A stretch of 64,000 nucleotides of DNA, taken from assembly GCF_018882205.1 (NCBI RefSeq), contig NZ_JACVOU010000001.1:372001-436000 (forward strand), written 5' to 3'. The notes under the pieces are model-generated. The model was given only the letters and a program-made list of their open reading frames with translations. It searched no databases and was not told the origin of the DNA. Source of the DNA: Polynucleobacter bastaniensis (GTDB lineage Bacteria > Pseudomonadota > Gammaproteobacteria > Burkholderiales > Burkholderiaceae). A program made the translations under genes and the position numbers. This document shows, in pieces, positions 40,065 to 50,162 of this stretch (positions are counted from its first letter, which is position 1; the number at the start of each line of letters is the position of its first letter).

Positions 40065-41294
40065 ATGAGTAAAGACAACCGAGATTTATTGGTCGGATTA
40101 GATATTGGAACCTCCAAGGTGGTTGCTTTGGTTGCTGAGTTAGCGCCAGATGGCCAATTTAATGTGGTTGGCGTTGGCCAAACTGCATCCAAGGGCTTGA
40201 AGAAGGGTGTGGTTGTCAATATTGAGGCTACTGTTCAGTCTATTCAGAAAGCGCTTGAGGAAGCTGAAGTCATGGCCGACCGCCAGATTGTGCAGGTCTT
40301 TACGGGTATTGCTGGAAATCACATTGTGAGCTTCAACTCTAGCGGTATGGTGGCAATACGCGATAAAGAGGTTAGCGCTGGCGATGTAGAACGCGTTTTA
40401 GAAACTGCCAAAGCAATCAATATTCCAACCGATCAACAAATCCTTCATATTCTTGTTCAAGAATTCATTATTGATGGCCAAGAAGATGTACGTGAGCCTA
40501 TTGGCATGAGTGGTTTACGCTTGGAAGTAAAAGTACATATCGTTACTGGTGCTGTTAGTGCCGCACAAAATATTGTGAAGTGTGTGCGTCGTTGTGGTTT
40601 AGAGGTAAACGATTTAATTTTGCAGCCTTTGGCTTCGAGCTTAGCTGTATTAACTGAAGATGAAAAAGAATTGGGTGTTGTTTTAGTAGACATTGGTGGT
40701 GGTACAACCGATATTGCAATTTACTGCCAAGGCTCTATTCGACATACTGCAGTGATTCCAATTGCAGGTGATCAAATTACCAATGACATTGCAATGGCAT
40801 TGCGTACACCAACTATTGATGCTGAAGATCTTAAGATTCAATATGGTATTGCTCGCCAAGATATGGCAGATCCAGCCACCATGATTGATGTCCCAGGCGT
40901 TGGTGATCGTGAGCCACGCCCGATGTCAAAGCAAGCCTTGGCTGCAGTAATCGAGCCACGGGTTGAAGAGCTATTTACATTGGTTCGAGGCGTAGTCCGT
41001 GATTCTGGTTACGAAGATATGGTGTCTTCCGGAATCGTGTTGACTGGTGGCACCTCTTTAATGCCGGGAATGGTTGAGCTTGCTGAGCAAGTATTTTTGC
41101 GTCCAGCACGTATTGGTACGCCGGAGTACCGCGGGTACCTGCACGAGGTTTTGCGTAGCCCCCGTTTTGCTACCAGCATCGGTTTATTAATGGAAGGCCA
41201 GGCGCAGCTATTGCGTGGCCGTCGAGCATCACAATCAGGCGCGTTACAAAGTGTGATTGCGCGCATGAAGGAATGGTTCGCAGGAAATTTTTAA
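40065..41294 (+). CDS. ftsA: cell division protein FtsA
   Basis: Actin-like ATPase that tethers FtsZ to the membrane. The phosphate-binding loops are LVGLDIGTSKVVALVAE and VLVDIGGGTTDIAIY; the adenosine motif is IVLTGGTSLMPGMVELAE. The C-terminus ends in the amphipathic membrane-targeting helix (SVIARMKEWFAGNF). Two ATGs lie six bases apart. I chose 40065 because AAGGA sits at normal spacing from it but abuts the first (40059). Confidence 0.97.
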   Translation: MSKDNRDLLVGLDIGTSKVVALVAELAPDGQFNVVGVGQTASKGLKKGVVVNIEATVQSIQKALEEAEVMADRQIVQVFTGIAGNHIVSFNSSGMVAIRDKEVSAGDVERVLETAKAINIPTDQQILHILVQEFIIDGQEDVREPIGMSGLRLEVKVHIVTGAVSAAQNIVKCVRRCGLEVNDLILQPLASSLAVLTEDEKELGVVLVDIGGGTTDIAIYCQGSIRHTAVIPIAGDQITNDIAMALRTPTIDAEDLKIQYGIARQDMADPATMIDVPGVGDREPRPMSKQALAAVIEPRVEELFTLVRGVVRDSGYEDMVSSGIVLTGGTSLMPGMVELAEQVFLRPARIGTPEYRGYLHEVLRSPRFATSIGLLMEGQAQLLRGRRASQSGALQSVIARMKEWFAGNF

Positions 41295-41339
41295 GTTTTT
41301 CGTCGTCGTCAATGTAGTACTTATTACCTTGGAGGGTAT

Positions 41340-42680
41340 ATGGAATTTGAAATGTTAGATCAAGAAACAGCGGGTAAAACCATTATTAAAGTGGTTGGAG
41401 TTGGTGGTGCAGGTGGTAATGCAGTTCAGCACATGATTCGTCGCGGTGTTAACGGCGTAGAGTTTATTTGCATGAACACCGATGCTGGCGCTTTACAGCG
41501 TTCTGAGGCATCTGTGAATTTGCAACTAGGCTCTAGCGGACTCGGTGCTGGCGCAAAACCTGAAATCGGAGCAGCTTCTGCTGAAGAAGCGCGTGCACGT
41601 ATTGCAGATACATTACAAGGTGCACACATGGTGTTTATTACTGCCGGTATGGGTGGTGGCACGGGCACAGGTGCAGCGCCAATCGTTGCTCAGGTTGCTA
41701 AAGAGATGGGTATTTTGACTGTTGGTGTGATCAGTAAGCCGTTTGATTTTGAGGGCGTTAAGCGTCTCAAGGTTGCAGAGAATGGCGCTATCGAACTCGA
41801 GGCATATGTTGATTCACTGATTGTAGTTCTCAATGAAAAGCTCTTTGAAGTGATGGGTGAAGATGCAGAGTTTGATAAGGCATTTGCATGTGCTGATGAT
41901 GTATTGCATAACGCTGTTTCAGGTATTGCAGAAATCATTAACGTACAAGGTTTGATCAACGTCGACTTTGAGGATGTGAAAACAGTGATGGGCGAACAAG
42001 GCAAAGCAATGATGGGAACTGCAACAGTTTCTGGCATGGACCGTGCACGCTTAGCTGCTGAGGCTGCAGTTGCTTCGCCACTACTCGAGGGCGTCGATTT
42101 ATCTGGCGCACGTGGTGTATTGGTCAATATCACCGCTAGCCGTTCATTGAAGTTGTCTGAAACTCGTGAAGTGATGGCAGCGATTCGTGGCTATGCTGCA
42201 GATGATGCTACTGTGATCTTTGGTACTGTCTATGATGAGAGCTTAGGTGATGCATTGCGCGTTACTGTTGTTGCTACGGGTTTGAATAATCCACAAGCTC
42301 GTCAACATCATCAACCGGAAGTAGTTTGGAGACAAGCTACTGGTACGCATGATGCGATGCCAACGATGGCTGACTTAAACAGCTTTGCTCCAGCAAGTGC
42401 TTCAGCGGCAATGAGCAAAGTAAATCTTGACTCAGCTTTGAGCACGAGCGCAGGTTTGGCAATGACAGGTATAGGAAGCGCTCCTGCGATTGCTACTCAA
42501 CCAGCAACTAGCGGTGTTGATTACAGTCAATATGATTTGCCACGTGTATTCCGTAGTTCACGGGAAGCTACACCAGCCCCTACATTGGGTGCTGATAGCT
42601 CGCCACAGGCTAAAAATATGCTGGATAAAGGGGCTGATTACTACGAAATCCCAGCTTTTTTAAGAAAGCAAGCAGACTAA
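41340..42680 (+). CDS. ftsZ: cell division protein FtsZ
   Basis: Tubulin-like GTPase that forms the Z ring. Features in order: [16 protein letters not shown], the GTP tubulin signature [12 protein letters not shown] (about 104-115), the [12 protein letters not shown]7-loop region, a variable linker rich in Ala, Ser and Thr (about 320-425) and the C-terminal peptide [13 protein letters not shown] that binds FtsA and ZipA-type partners. A strong GGAGGG ribosome site lies just upstream. At 446 residues it is slightly long because of the linker. It ends the cluster. Confidence 0.98.
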   Translation: MEFEMLDQETAGKTIIKVVGVGGAGGNAVQHMIRRGVNGVEFICMNTDAGALQRSEASVNLQLGSSGLGAGAKPEIGAASAEEARARIADTLQGAHMVFITAGMGGGTGTGAAPIVAQVAKEMGILTVGVISKPFDFEGVKRLKVAENGAIELEAYVDSLIVVLNEKLFEVMGEDAEFDKAFACADDVLHNAVSGIAEIINVQGLINVDFEDVKTVMGEQGKAMMGTATVSGMDRARLAAEAAVASPLLEGVDLSGARGVLVNITASRSLKLSETREVMAAIRGYAADDATVIFGTVYDESLGDALRVTVVATGLNNPQARQHHQPEVVWRQATGTHDAMPTMADLNSFAPASASAAMSKVNLDSALSTSAGLAMTGIGSAPAIATQPATSGVDYSQYDLPRVFRSSREATPAPTLGADSSPQAKNMLDKGADYYEIPAFLRKQAD

Positions 42681-42710
42681 ACCACTGCTTAATACAATAG
42701 GTCTTGCAGA

Positions 42711-42761
42711 ATGCCAGCGCGGCGCCCCTCCGGACGACGAATCCCGCGCTAGCGTTGGCAT
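42711..42761 (+). ncRNA. GC-rich structured element between ftsZ and the peroxiredoxin gene
   Basis: ATGCCA (42711-42716) pairs perfectly with TGGCAT (42756-42761). The pairing can extend as ATGCCAGCG with CGTTGGCAT (one G-U), or ATGCCA can stack on GCGCGG paired with CCGCGC across a bulge. The 51 bases are far richer in G+C than their surroundings. No T run follows, so it is not a normal terminator. It sits in the spacer 30 bases upstream of the peroxiredoxin ATG. A leader RNA, processing site or protein site is possible; I cannot identify a known class. Confidence 0.4.
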
Positions 42762-42791
42762 ACTCATGACAACTATTTAATTGGAGACTTT

Positions 42792-43292
42792 ATGATCGCA
42801 GTCGGACAAAAATTACCAAACGCTACTCTTTATGAGTTTTTAGATGAAGCCAGCGAGGGTTGCGCTATTGGACCAAACGCCTTTGAAGTTGAAAAACTCA
42901 CTGCTGGTAAAAAGATAGTGATCTTTGCATTACCTGGTGCATTCACGCCAACTTGTTCAGCAAAGCACGTTCCTAGCTATGTTGAGCACTTTGATGCAAT
43001 TAAAGCAAAAGGCGTTGATGAAATTTGGTGCATCTCAGTAAATGACCCATTTGTGATGGGTGCCTGGGGCCGAGATCAAAAGGTTGGCAAAAAGATTCGC
43101 ATGTTAGGTGATGGCAGTGCTGAATTTACTAAGAAACTTGGCCTAGAGCTAGATTTGATTGCTCGTGGTTTGGGTATTCGTTCAGATCGCTACGCCATGA
43201 TTGTTGAAGATGGTGTCGTAACAACCTTGGATCGCGAAGCACCTGGCAAGTTTGAAGTAAGCGATGCCGCTTCAATCTTGAAAAAGCTTTAA
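42792..43292 (+). CDS. peroxiredoxin, Prx5 family
   Basis: A 166-residue thiol peroxidase. The peroxidatic cysteine C55 sits in LPGAFTPTCSAKHVPSY, the Prx5 pattern. WCISVNDPFVMGAWG and LGIRSDRYAMIVEDGVV are further Prx5-type segments. It would reduce hydroperoxides in the cytoplasm using glutathione, glutaredoxin or thioredoxin; the donor is not evident. A TTGGAGACTTT ribosome site precedes the ATG. It lies between ftsZ and lpxC and may have its own leader (see the hairpin just upstream). Confidence 0.93.
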   Translation: MIAVGQKLPNATLYEFLDEASEGCAIGPNAFEVEKLTAGKKIVIFALPGAFTPTCSAKHVPSYVEHFDAIKAKGVDEIWCISVNDPFVMGAWGRDQKVGKKIRMLGDGSAEFTKKLGLELDLIARGLGIRSDRYAMIVEDGVVTTLDREAPGKFEVSDAASILKKL

Positions 43293-43322
43293 TAAATCAT
43301 TCCTGAATTTAGATAAACCATA

Positions 43323-44234
43323 ATGAAGCAACGCACAATCGCTACTCCGATTAAAACCGTGGGTATTGGTTTGCACTCTGGGCGTAAGGTGACTTTGTCT
43401 ATTAAGCCTGCGCCGGTAAATTCAGGGATTGCATTTGTACGTGTAGATACCCCAGAGCAGTCGCTTGTACCAGCCACTGCTCTGGCGGTTTGCGATACCC
43501 GTCTAGCCTCAGTGATACAAAAAGATGGCGTGCGCGTTTCCACCGTGGAACATTTACTTTCAGCTTGTGCAGGCCTAGGACTTGATAATTTGTTGATTGA
43601 ACTTGATGGTGAAGAAGTGCCCATCATGGATGGTAGTGCAGCCTCATTTTTATTCCTAATGGAATCAGCCGGTATAGCTGAACAAGAAGCCTCCAGACAG
43701 TTTGTAGTGATTAAAAAATCTGTAGAAGTGAAGGAGGGGGACAAGCTTGCGCGCCTAGAGCCTTTCTTTGGTTTTAAGTTGGATTTCACAATCGACTTTA
43801 AACATCCGGCAGTAGATAAAACTGGTCAGCGCTTTGTGGTGGATTTTGCTGAGCATGCTTATCGCAGCGAGATTGGTCGTGCTCGCACTTTTGGTTTTGC
43901 TCACGAGGTTGAGGCCTTGCGAGAGATGGGTTTAGCGCGAGGCGGAAGCTTGGATAACGCGATTGTGCTCGATGAGCATCGCATTCTGAATAACGAAGAG
44001 TTACGTTATGAAGATGAGTTCGTACGTCATAAAATCTTGGATGCTATTGGTGACCTGTATCTAGTTGGGCATCCGATCGTGGGTTCCTATGTTGCTGAAA
44101 AATCAGGACATGCCTTGAATAACGCACTCTTGCGCAAGCTTTTGGAAGATCCTAGCTCTTATGAAATTAGCAGTTTTCCAGAAAATAAGGCTCCCGCAGC
44201 CTATTCCAAAGAGAGTCAACCCCTCTTTTTCTAG
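43323..44234 (+). CDS. lpxC: UDP-3-O-acyl-N-acetylglucosamine deacetylase
   Basis: LpxC performs the committed step of lipid A synthesis. The zinc site is visible: H77 in [15 protein letters not shown] and H236 with D240 in [15 protein letters not shown]. The catalytic glutamate is in [14 protein letters not shown]. The start [19 protein letters not shown] is the family start and 303 residues is standard. Its position after ftsZ is common in proteobacteria. The stop is two bases from the convergent dciA stop. Confidence 0.97.
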   Translation: MKQRTIATPIKTVGIGLHSGRKVTLSIKPAPVNSGIAFVRVDTPEQSLVPATALAVCDTRLASVIQKDGVRVSTVEHLLSACAGLGLDNLLIELDGEEVPIMDGSAASFLFLMESAGIAEQEASRQFVVIKKSVEVKEGDKLARLEPFFGFKLDFTIDFKHPAVDKTGQRFVVDFAEHAYRSEIGRARTFGFAHEVEALREMGLARGGSLDNAIVLDEHRILNNEELRYEDEFVRHKILDAIGDLYLVGHPIVGSYVAEKSGHALNNALLRKLLEDPSSYEISSFPENKAPAAYSKESQPLFF

Positions 44235-44236
44235 GT

Positions 44237-44740
44237 TTATTTAGGCTTGCTCTGAAGTAGGCGTTCAACTGCCTTACGTAGCTCCGAATCCGGCGCTAAT
44301 TTATCCAATAATGATTCCCAAGAAGCCCTAGCAACTGCATTAAAGCCTTTAGGTTTTTGGTTGGCTTGGGGCCCCTCGCGGTGCATGATTTCCCAGGTGG
44401 GTGGCGATGGCTTAAGGCGCACCTTAATGCTAGCGCAGAGAACACCTTTTTTTGCTAACTCTTTGATTAAACTAGGTAAAACTTGCTGAAGCCGAGTCGC
44501 AATACTCGCCCCATTAACTAGTAGAAAGAGCTCATTTTGAGCTCCAGAACGCCATCCGGCCTCAATTTTGGGTGCTAAATTTTCTAAATCCAACTCAAAG
44601 AGAGCGGCTTTCAAGGCAATTTTGAGCTTGGCTAAATCTTCAGTTTTGGCCAAAATTCCGCTTAGACCCTCGGACTCACGCAAATACTCCAACCACTCAT
44701 GGGCGGCTTTTGTACGGATAGGTTTGGGAGCAAAGTTCAT
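44237..44740 (-). CDS. dciA: DciA-like (DUF721) protein
   Basis: A 167-residue protein of the DUF721/DciA family, the ancestral loader or operator of the DnaB replicative helicase. The family-like core is the segment from AALFELDLENLAP through GAQNELFLLVNGASIATRLQQVLPSLIKELAKKG and ASIKVRLKP, a compact KH-like alpha-beta fold; the flanks are basic and probably disordered. It is divergent from secA, a frequent neighbour in proteobacteria, which supports the call. Sequence conservation in this family is low, so the name is given with reserve. Confidence 0.75.
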   Translation of the reverse strand: MNFAPKPIRTKAAHEWLEYLRESEGLSGILAKTEDLAKLKIALKAALFELDLENLAPKIEAGWRSGAQNELFLLVNGASIATRLQQVLPSLIKELAKKGVLCASIKVRLKPSPPTWEIMHREGPQANQKPKGFNAVARASWESLLDKLAPDSELRKAVERLLQSKPK

Positions 44741-44794
44741 ATAAAAAGAGGGTGCGGGTGATAAACTCGAGGTCTTAATTTACTTCAATATCCC

Positions 44795-47560
44795 ATGGTA
44801 ATCGGTCTTCTTAAAACCCTGGTCGGCAGTCGTAACGACCGCCTCTTAAAACAGTATCGCAAAGTAGTTGCCAAAGTTAGCGCTTTCGAGCCTAGCATGC
44901 AAGCTTTGGATGCCGCCGCACTGCAAGCAAAAACTGCTGAGTTCAAGTCACGTTTAGCTGCGGGTGAGTCATTGGATGATATTGCTCCAGAAGCTTTCGC
45001 TGTAGTTCGTGAAGCAAGTACACGCGTGATGAAGATGCGCCATTTTGATGCACAGATGATGGGTGGTCTCGCATTACATCAAGGCAAAATTGCTGAAATG
45101 GGCACTGGTGAAGGTAAGACTTTAACCGCTACGCTTCCAGTATATTTGAATGCTCTTACAGGTAAGGGTGTCCATGTCATTACAGTAAATGATTACTTGG
45201 CTCAGCGCGATGCTGAGTGGATGTCAACGCTTTATAACTTCTTAGGCATGAAAGTGGGTGTGAATCTATCGCAAATGGATCACACCACTAAGCAAGAGGC
45301 TTATGCAGCTGACATTACCTACGGAACCAATAATGAGTTTGGTTTTGATTACCTTCGTGACAATATGGTCCAAGACTTGGGTCAGCGTGTTCAGCGTGGC
45401 CTAGCCTATGCAATTGTTGACGAGGTAGATTCTATTTTGATTGATGAGGCACGCACCCCATTGATCATTTCGGGTCAGGCAGAAGATCACACTGATTTGT
45501 ATATCAAGATTAATGCATTGCCTGCTTACTTAGAGCGCCAAATCGGTGAAGAGAAAGCAGATGGTACAGGTGTTGAAAAGCCAGGCGATTATTGGGTTGA
45601 TGAAAAGTCCCATCAAGTCTATTTAACAGAGCGCGGCCATGACAAGGCAGAGACAGTCTTAGTTGAGATTGGCGCCTTGAATGATGGCGGCTCTTTGTAC
45701 TCACCGCAAAATATTACTTTGATGCACCACGTGTACGCAGCATTGCGTGCGCATACACTGTACAACCGCGATCAGCAATATGTCGTTCAAAATAATGAAG
45801 TTATCATTGTTGATGAGTTCACTGGACGCTTAATGCAGGGTCGTCGTTGGTCTGATGGTTTGCATCAAGCTGTAGAGGCAAAAGAAGGTGTGCAGATTCA
45901 GAATGAGAATCAGACGCTAGCCACAATCACTTTTCAGAACTACTTCCGTATGTACGGCAAGTTGGCCGGTATGACTGGTACTGCCGATACTGAAGCTTAT
46001 GAGTTCAAGGAAATCTATAGTCTTGAGACGGTAGTCATTCCCCCAAATCGGATTAGCCAAAGAAAAGATCGTCAAGATCAGATCTATAAGACATCGCGCG
46101 AGCGCTACGACGCAGTGATTAAGGATATTGAGGATTGTTACAAGCGTGGTCAACCTGTCTTGGTAGGTACAACTTCGATTGAGAATTCAGAATTAATCGC
46201 AGGCCTACTGGATCAACGTCAGTTACCGCATCAAGTATTGAATGCGAAACAGCATGCTCGCGAAGCTGAGATCATTGCTCAAGCTGGTAGACCTAAGATG
46301 ATCACTATTGCTACCAATATGGCAGGCCGTGGAACAGATATCGTTTTAGGTGGAAATGTTGGCAAACAATCTTCTTTGATTGAAGCGGATGCCGGTCTAC
46401 CTGATGTAGAAAAAGCAGCCAAGATTAAGACTTTGCAGGATGAATGGCAAAGCTTGCATGATCAAGTATTAGTTGCTGGTGGTTTGCACATTATTGGTAC
46501 TGAGCGCCACGAGAGCCGTCGTATCGATAATCAGCTTCGTGGTCGCGCTGGTCGTCAGGGTGATCCAGGATCCTCCCGATTCTATCTTTCCCTAGATGAT
46601 TCGCTTTTACGTATTTTTGCTGGAGATCGGCTGCGTGCAGTCATGGATCGCCTCAAGATGCCGGATGGCGAGCCGATTGAAGCAGGCATGGTAACTCGCT
46701 CCATTGAATCTGCTCAGCGCAAGGTTGAAGGTCGCAACTTTGATATTCGTAAGCAATTGTTGGAATACGACGATGTTGCTAATGATCAGCGTAAAGAAAC
46801 TTATCGCCTCAGAAATGAGGTTCTCGAAAGTGCCGATGTTGGTGAGTTGATTGCCAACTTGCGCGAAGATGTATTGCGTGGCATTTGCGCTCCATATATT
46901 CCCATGGAGTCTATGGAAGAGCAGTGGGACTTACTTGGTCTAGAGAAGGCGTTAGCCAGCGACTGGGGTTTAACGGTTGACCTGAAAAATTGGGTTGAAA
47001 ATGCTATATCCATGGACGATGAGCAAATTGTTGATCGCGTTCTAGAGGCAGCAACAGAAACTTATGATGCAAAAGTAGAGCTCTCTGGACGCACATCTTT
47101 CGCTGGGTTTGAGCGCTCAGTTTTACTTTACAGCTTAGATACCCATTGGCGTGAACATTTGGCTGCCTTGGACCATTTGCGCCAAGGCATCCATTTACGT
47201 GGTTATGCTCAAAAGGATCCAAAGCAGGAGTACCGTCGTGAAGCATTTGAGCTCTATGGTGAGTTACTCAATGTCATCAAGAATGATGTTGTGAAGAGCA
47301 TTATGACAGTGCAGATTCGTAGTGCCAGTGAGTTGGATGAGGCCGCAGAGTCAATCAATGAGGATTTAGCCAAACTCTCAGATGTACAGTATCAACATGC
47401 CGATGCAGATCTTGAGGTTGCTGGGTCGACTGGCGATCGTGGTGCAGCCATCGCAATAGCTCCTGCGCCATTACGTGCTGGTCCTAAGGTGGGTCGCAAT
47501 GATCCTTGCACCTGTGGAAGTGGTAAGAAGTACAAGAACTGCTGCGGCGCATTAAGTTAG
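44795..47560 (+). CDS. secA: protein translocase subunit SecA
   Basis: Motor ATPase of the Sec pathway, 921 residues. Walker A is in [14 protein letters not shown] (about 103-110) and Walker B is [20 protein letters not shown]. Preprotein cross-linking and helical scaffold domains follow, with [14 protein letters not shown] and [23 protein letters not shown] in the second nucleotide-binding domain. The C-terminus has the zinc and SecB-binding motif [14 protein letters not shown]. No secM-like arrest leader is visible in the 54-base spacer to dciA. Confidence 0.98.
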   Translation: MVIGLLKTLVGSRNDRLLKQYRKVVAKVSAFEPSMQALDAAALQAKTAEFKSRLAAGESLDDIAPEAFAVVREASTRVMKMRHFDAQMMGGLALHQGKIAEMGTGEGKTLTATLPVYLNALTGKGVHVITVNDYLAQRDAEWMSTLYNFLGMKVGVNLSQMDHTTKQEAYAADITYGTNNEFGFDYLRDNMVQDLGQRVQRGLAYAIVDEVDSILIDEARTPLIISGQAEDHTDLYIKINALPAYLERQIGEEKADGTGVEKPGDYWVDEKSHQVYLTERGHDKAETVLVEIGALNDGGSLYSPQNITLMHHVYAALRAHTLYNRDQQYVVQNNEVIIVDEFTGRLMQGRRWSDGLHQAVEAKEGVQIQNENQTLATITFQNYFRMYGKLAGMTGTADTEAYEFKEIYSLETVVIPPNRISQRKDRQDQIYKTSRERYDAVIKDIEDCYKRGQPVLVGTTSIENSELIAGLLDQRQLPHQVLNAKQHAREAEIIAQAGRPKMITIATNMAGRGTDIVLGGNVGKQSSLIEADAGLPDVEKAAKIKTLQDEWQSLHDQVLVAGGLHIIGTERHESRRIDNQLRGRAGRQGDPGSSRFYLSLDDSLLRIFAGDRLRAVMDRLKMPDGEPIEAGMVTRSIESAQRKVEGRNFDIRKQLLEYDDVANDQRKETYRLRNEVLESADVGELIANLREDVLRGICAPYIPMESMEEQWDLLGLEKALASDWGLTVDLKNWVENAISMDDEQIVDRVLEAATETYDAKVELSGRTSFAGFERSVLLYSLDTHWREHLAALDHLRQGIHLRGYAQKDPKQEYRREAFELYGELLNVIKNDVVKSIMTVQIRSASELDEAAESINEDLAKLSDVQYQHADADLEVAGSTGDRGAAIAIAPAPLRAGPKVGRNDPCTCGSGKKYKNCCGALS

Positions 47561-47578
47561 ATTGATTGGGATTAAATA

Positions 47579-47600
47579 GAGCTGCCAGATCGGGCAGCTC
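47579..47600 (+). other. stable hairpin between secA and argJ without a T run
   Basis: GAGCTGCC (47579-47586) pairs perfectly with GGCAGCTC (47593-47600) around a six-base loop. No T tract follows on the plus strand. It may be a factor-dependent or weak terminator for secA, or an mRNA-stabilising structure in the argJ leader. Confidence 0.5.
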
Positions 47601-47629
47601 GGCAATGCCTCATCTACAATTGTCAGATC

Positions 47630-48865
47630 ATGACAGTTAACTTACCGCTCCCCCAAAAAGACCAACTAAAGCCGATTAAAGGTTTTCAGATGGGTATCGC
47701 TGAAGCAGGAATCAAAAAAGCCAATCGCAAGGATTTATTGGTAATGACCTTGGACCCTGGCTCACAAGTAGCCGGTGTTTTCACCTTAAACCGCTTCTGC
47801 GCTGCGCCAGTTCAGGTTTGCCGAGAGCATTTGGCTTTGGATGGCGCAAAGGGCGAGATTCGGGCGCTGGTAGTGAACACGGGTAATGCCAATGCAGGTA
47901 CCGGTGAACGGGGCATGCAAGATGCCTTAGCAACTTGTGCCGAGTTAGCAAAAGAGCTCAAGCTCAACTCAGAACAAATTCTGCCGTTTTCAACCGGCGT
48001 GATTCTAGAACCACTGCCAATTGATAAATTGATTTCTGCTTTACCGAAAGCAGTCGCCAATCTAGGCGAAGACCATTGGTTTGATGCGGCAGAAGCCATC
48101 ATGACAACGGATACGCAGCCTAAAGCGACGTCGATGACTGTAGAGACTCCAGCTGGCCCCGTGACCATTACTGGTATCTGCAAGGGTGCAGGAATGATTC
48201 ACCCGAATATGGCGACCATGTTGGGATTTATCGCAACTGATGTTGGTTTTGCGCCGAACCTACTTACTGCCTTGACTCAAGAGATTGCAGATCAGTCATT
48301 TAACGCAATTACGATTGATGGCGATACCTCGACCAATGACTCATTCATCATTATGGCAACTGGTCAATCAGCCGTGCAGATTAAATCAAGGGATGATGTT
48401 ACGTATGACTTAGTTCGGACTGCATTAATTGATCTTGCACGCAAGCTTGCTCAAATGATAGTGAGAGATGGTGAGGGCGCAACAAAATTTATTACGATTG
48501 ATGTGCGAGGTGGCAAGACTAAAGAAGAGTGCCGCTTGGTAGCAGAGGCAATTGCCCACTCCCCTTTAGTAAAGACGGCCTTCTTTGCTAGCGATCCAAA
48601 CCTAGGCCGTATCCTTGCTGCGATTGGATATGCTGGCATTACGGATCTTGATGTGAACCAAGTACAAATGTGGCTCGGAGATGTATGGGTTGCCAAGAAT
48701 GGTGGCCGCAACCCTGATTACCAAGAGGCTGATGGTCAAAGGGTGATGCAGGCGCCAGAAATTACTGTCAAGATTGACTTGGGTCGTGGATTAGCGCAAG
48801 AAATAATGTGGACCTGTGACTTATCTCATGACTACGTTTCCATTAATGCTGATTACCGCTCATAG
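47630..48865 (+). CDS. argJ: bifunctional ornithine acetyltransferase/N-acetylglutamate synthase
   Basis: ArgJ recycles the acetyl group from N-acetylornithine to glutamate in arginine synthesis. The self-cleavage motif is clear: [14 protein letters not shown], with the autoproteolytic nucleophile Thr196 giving alpha and beta chains. Other family segments are [53 protein letters not shown] and [16 protein letters not shown]. At 411 residues it is normal. Whether it is mono- or bifunctional cannot be decided from sequence. DUF815 and mutT genes follow closely. Confidence 0.96.
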   Translation: MTVNLPLPQKDQLKPIKGFQMGIAEAGIKKANRKDLLVMTLDPGSQVAGVFTLNRFCAAPVQVCREHLALDGAKGEIRALVVNTGNANAGTGERGMQDALATCAELAKELKLNSEQILPFSTGVILEPLPIDKLISALPKAVANLGEDHWFDAAEAIMTTDTQPKATSMTVETPAGPVTITGICKGAGMIHPNMATMLGFIATDVGFAPNLLTALTQEIADQSFNAITIDGDTSTNDSFIIMATGQSAVQIKSRDDVTYDLVRTALIDLARKLAQMIVRDGEGATKFITIDVRGGKTKEECRLVAEAIAHSPLVKTAFFASDPNLGRILAAIGYAGITDLDVNQVQMWLGDVWVAKNGGRNPDYQEADGQRVMQAPEITVKIDLGRGLAQEIMWTCDLSHDYVSINADYRS

Positions 48866-48876
48866 GAATTCGTGAA

Positions 48877-49737
48877 ATGAATGAAAAATTAGAGCAACTC
48901 TTAAGTCATCTTGAGACGTTTCTGCCTAAAGCATTGACCGAAGAGCAGTGGAAATCTTCGACTGCTTTTAGATGGCGTCGTCGCGATAGCATATTTGGAA
49001 GCATTGGATTTTTGCAACCAGTGAAGCATGTGGCTGATATCTCCTTTGAAGATCTAAAAAATATCGATCGTCAACGTGATGCGATTCGTGATAATACGAA
49101 AAATTTTATTCAGAAGAAACCTGCTAATAATATTTTGTTAACGGGCGCACGTGGTACAGGAAAGTCATCGCTTATTAAAGCTTGCTTGCATGAGTTTGCT
49201 AGCCAGGGCTTGCGCTTGGTTGAGGTTGAAAAAGAGCATCTAGCTGACTTGGCTGATATCACCGATTTATTGGCTGATCGACCAGAGCGATTCATTATTT
49301 TTTGTGATGACCTCTCATTTGAAAATGGTGAGTCTGGTTATAAGGCGATGAAGTCTGCTTTAGATGGCTCTGTGTCAGCTCAGGTAGACAATATTTTGAT
49401 TTATGCCACTTCTAACCGACGCCATCTCTTGCCTGAGTATATGAAAGACAATGAGAGTTATGTTCATGGCGATGACGGAGAAATTCATCCAGGCGAAGTG
49501 GTGGAGGAAAAAATTTCGCTATCAGAGCGTTTTGGCTTGTGGCTCTCTTTCTATCCACCAAAACAAGATGAGTATCTAGAAATTGTGGCCCATTGGTTAC
49601 GCCATTTTGGTTTGAGTGATCCGCAGATTGAGGGTGCTAGAGCCGAAGCATTGGTTTGGGCTTTAGAGCGTGGCTCACGTTCTGGTCGCGTAGCTTGGCA
49701 GTTTGCTAAGCACTGGGCCGGCTCGCATACTGCTTAA
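48877..49737 (+). CDS. ATP-binding protein, DUF815 (AAA+) family
   Basis: A 286-residue AAA+ ATPase of unknown role. The P-loop is LLTGARGTGKSSLIKA (about residues 88-103), Walker B is FIIFCDDLSF, and IYATSNRRHLLPEYMKDN is a sensor 1-like segment characteristic of DUF815. The conserved FRWRRR near the N-terminus is also typical. It lies between argJ and mutT with spacings of 11 and 8 bases. This order is common in Burkholderiales but does not reveal a function. Confidence 0.88.
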   Translation: MNEKLEQLLSHLETFLPKALTEEQWKSSTAFRWRRRDSIFGSIGFLQPVKHVADISFEDLKNIDRQRDAIRDNTKNFIQKKPANNILLTGARGTGKSSLIKACLHEFASQGLRLVEVEKEHLADLADITDLLADRPERFIIFCDDLSFENGESGYKAMKSALDGSVSAQVDNILIYATSNRRHLLPEYMKDNESYVHGDDGEIHPGEVVEEKISLSERFGLWLSFYPPKQDEYLEIVAHWLRHFGLSDPQIEGARAEALVWALERGSRSGRVAWQFAKHWAGSHTA

Positions 49738-49745
49738 TTATTTTC

Positions 49746-50162
49746 ATGAGTGACTCTCATCGCCCTGTGACAGAAGTTGCTGCCGGAATTCTGTTGGATG
49801 CGGAAGGTCGTTTTCTTATGGGTCAGCGTCCAGAGGGCAAACCTTATGCTGGCTACTGGGAAGTACCGGGCGGAAAAATTGAAGCCGGTGAATCTGTATT
49901 CGCAGCACTAAAACGTGAATTGCAAGAAGAGCTTGGAATAGACATTGAATCTAGCGAAGAGTTAGTTACCTTAGAGCATGACTATCCACATGCTTATGTA
50001 CGGTTACATGTCAGCATCATTCGAAAATGGTCTGGAGTACCTACAGGTTGTGAGGGCCAGGCGCTCTCTTGGCAGTTGCTTGGAGATGGACTTCCGACTG
50101 TAGAGCCCTTATTGCCCGCAGCATGGCCCATGCTGGAAAAGCTCAAACAGCTAAAGATTTAG
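49746..50162 (+). CDS. mutT: NUDIX hydrolase, MutT/8-oxo-dGTP diphosphatase type
   Basis: A 138-residue Nudix enzyme. The Nudix box is GGKIEAGESVFAALKRELQEELGI (G-x5-E-x7-REUxEExGU), residues about 39-62. The N-terminal VTEVAAGILLDAEGRFLMGQRPEGKPYAGYWEVPGG-type region (RPEGKPYAGYWE) is typical of MutT enzymes that clear oxidised guanine nucleotides. Its stop overlaps the convergent zapD stop by four bases. No thiamine phosphate synthase domain is fused. Confidence 0.9.
   Translation: MSDSHRPVTEVAAGILLDAEGRFLMGQRPEGKPYAGYWEVPGGKIEAGESVFAALKRELQEELGIDIESSEELVTLEHDYPHAYVRLHVSIIRKWSGVPTGCEGQALSWQLLGDGLPTVEPLLPAAWPMLEKLKQLKI

Noticed and set aside
41690-42133. A 147-codon minus-strand frame inside ftsZ.
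   Set aside because: Ser/Thr/Ala-rich mirror of ftsZ codon usage; ftsZ is intact and strongly conserved on the other strand.
42721-42745. Resemblance of GGACGACGA in the ftsZ-prx element to a guanidine-II (mini-ykkC) riboswitch loop.
   Set aside because: The bases around the ACGA do not form the required short stem, there is only one such loop and the downstream gene is a peroxiredoxin.
43289-43789. A 166-codon open frame on the minus strand opposite lpxC.
   Set aside because: It lies wholly antisense to a well-conserved gene, its product is low-complexity Ser/Thr/Arg-rich with no domain, and it would begin inside lpxC.
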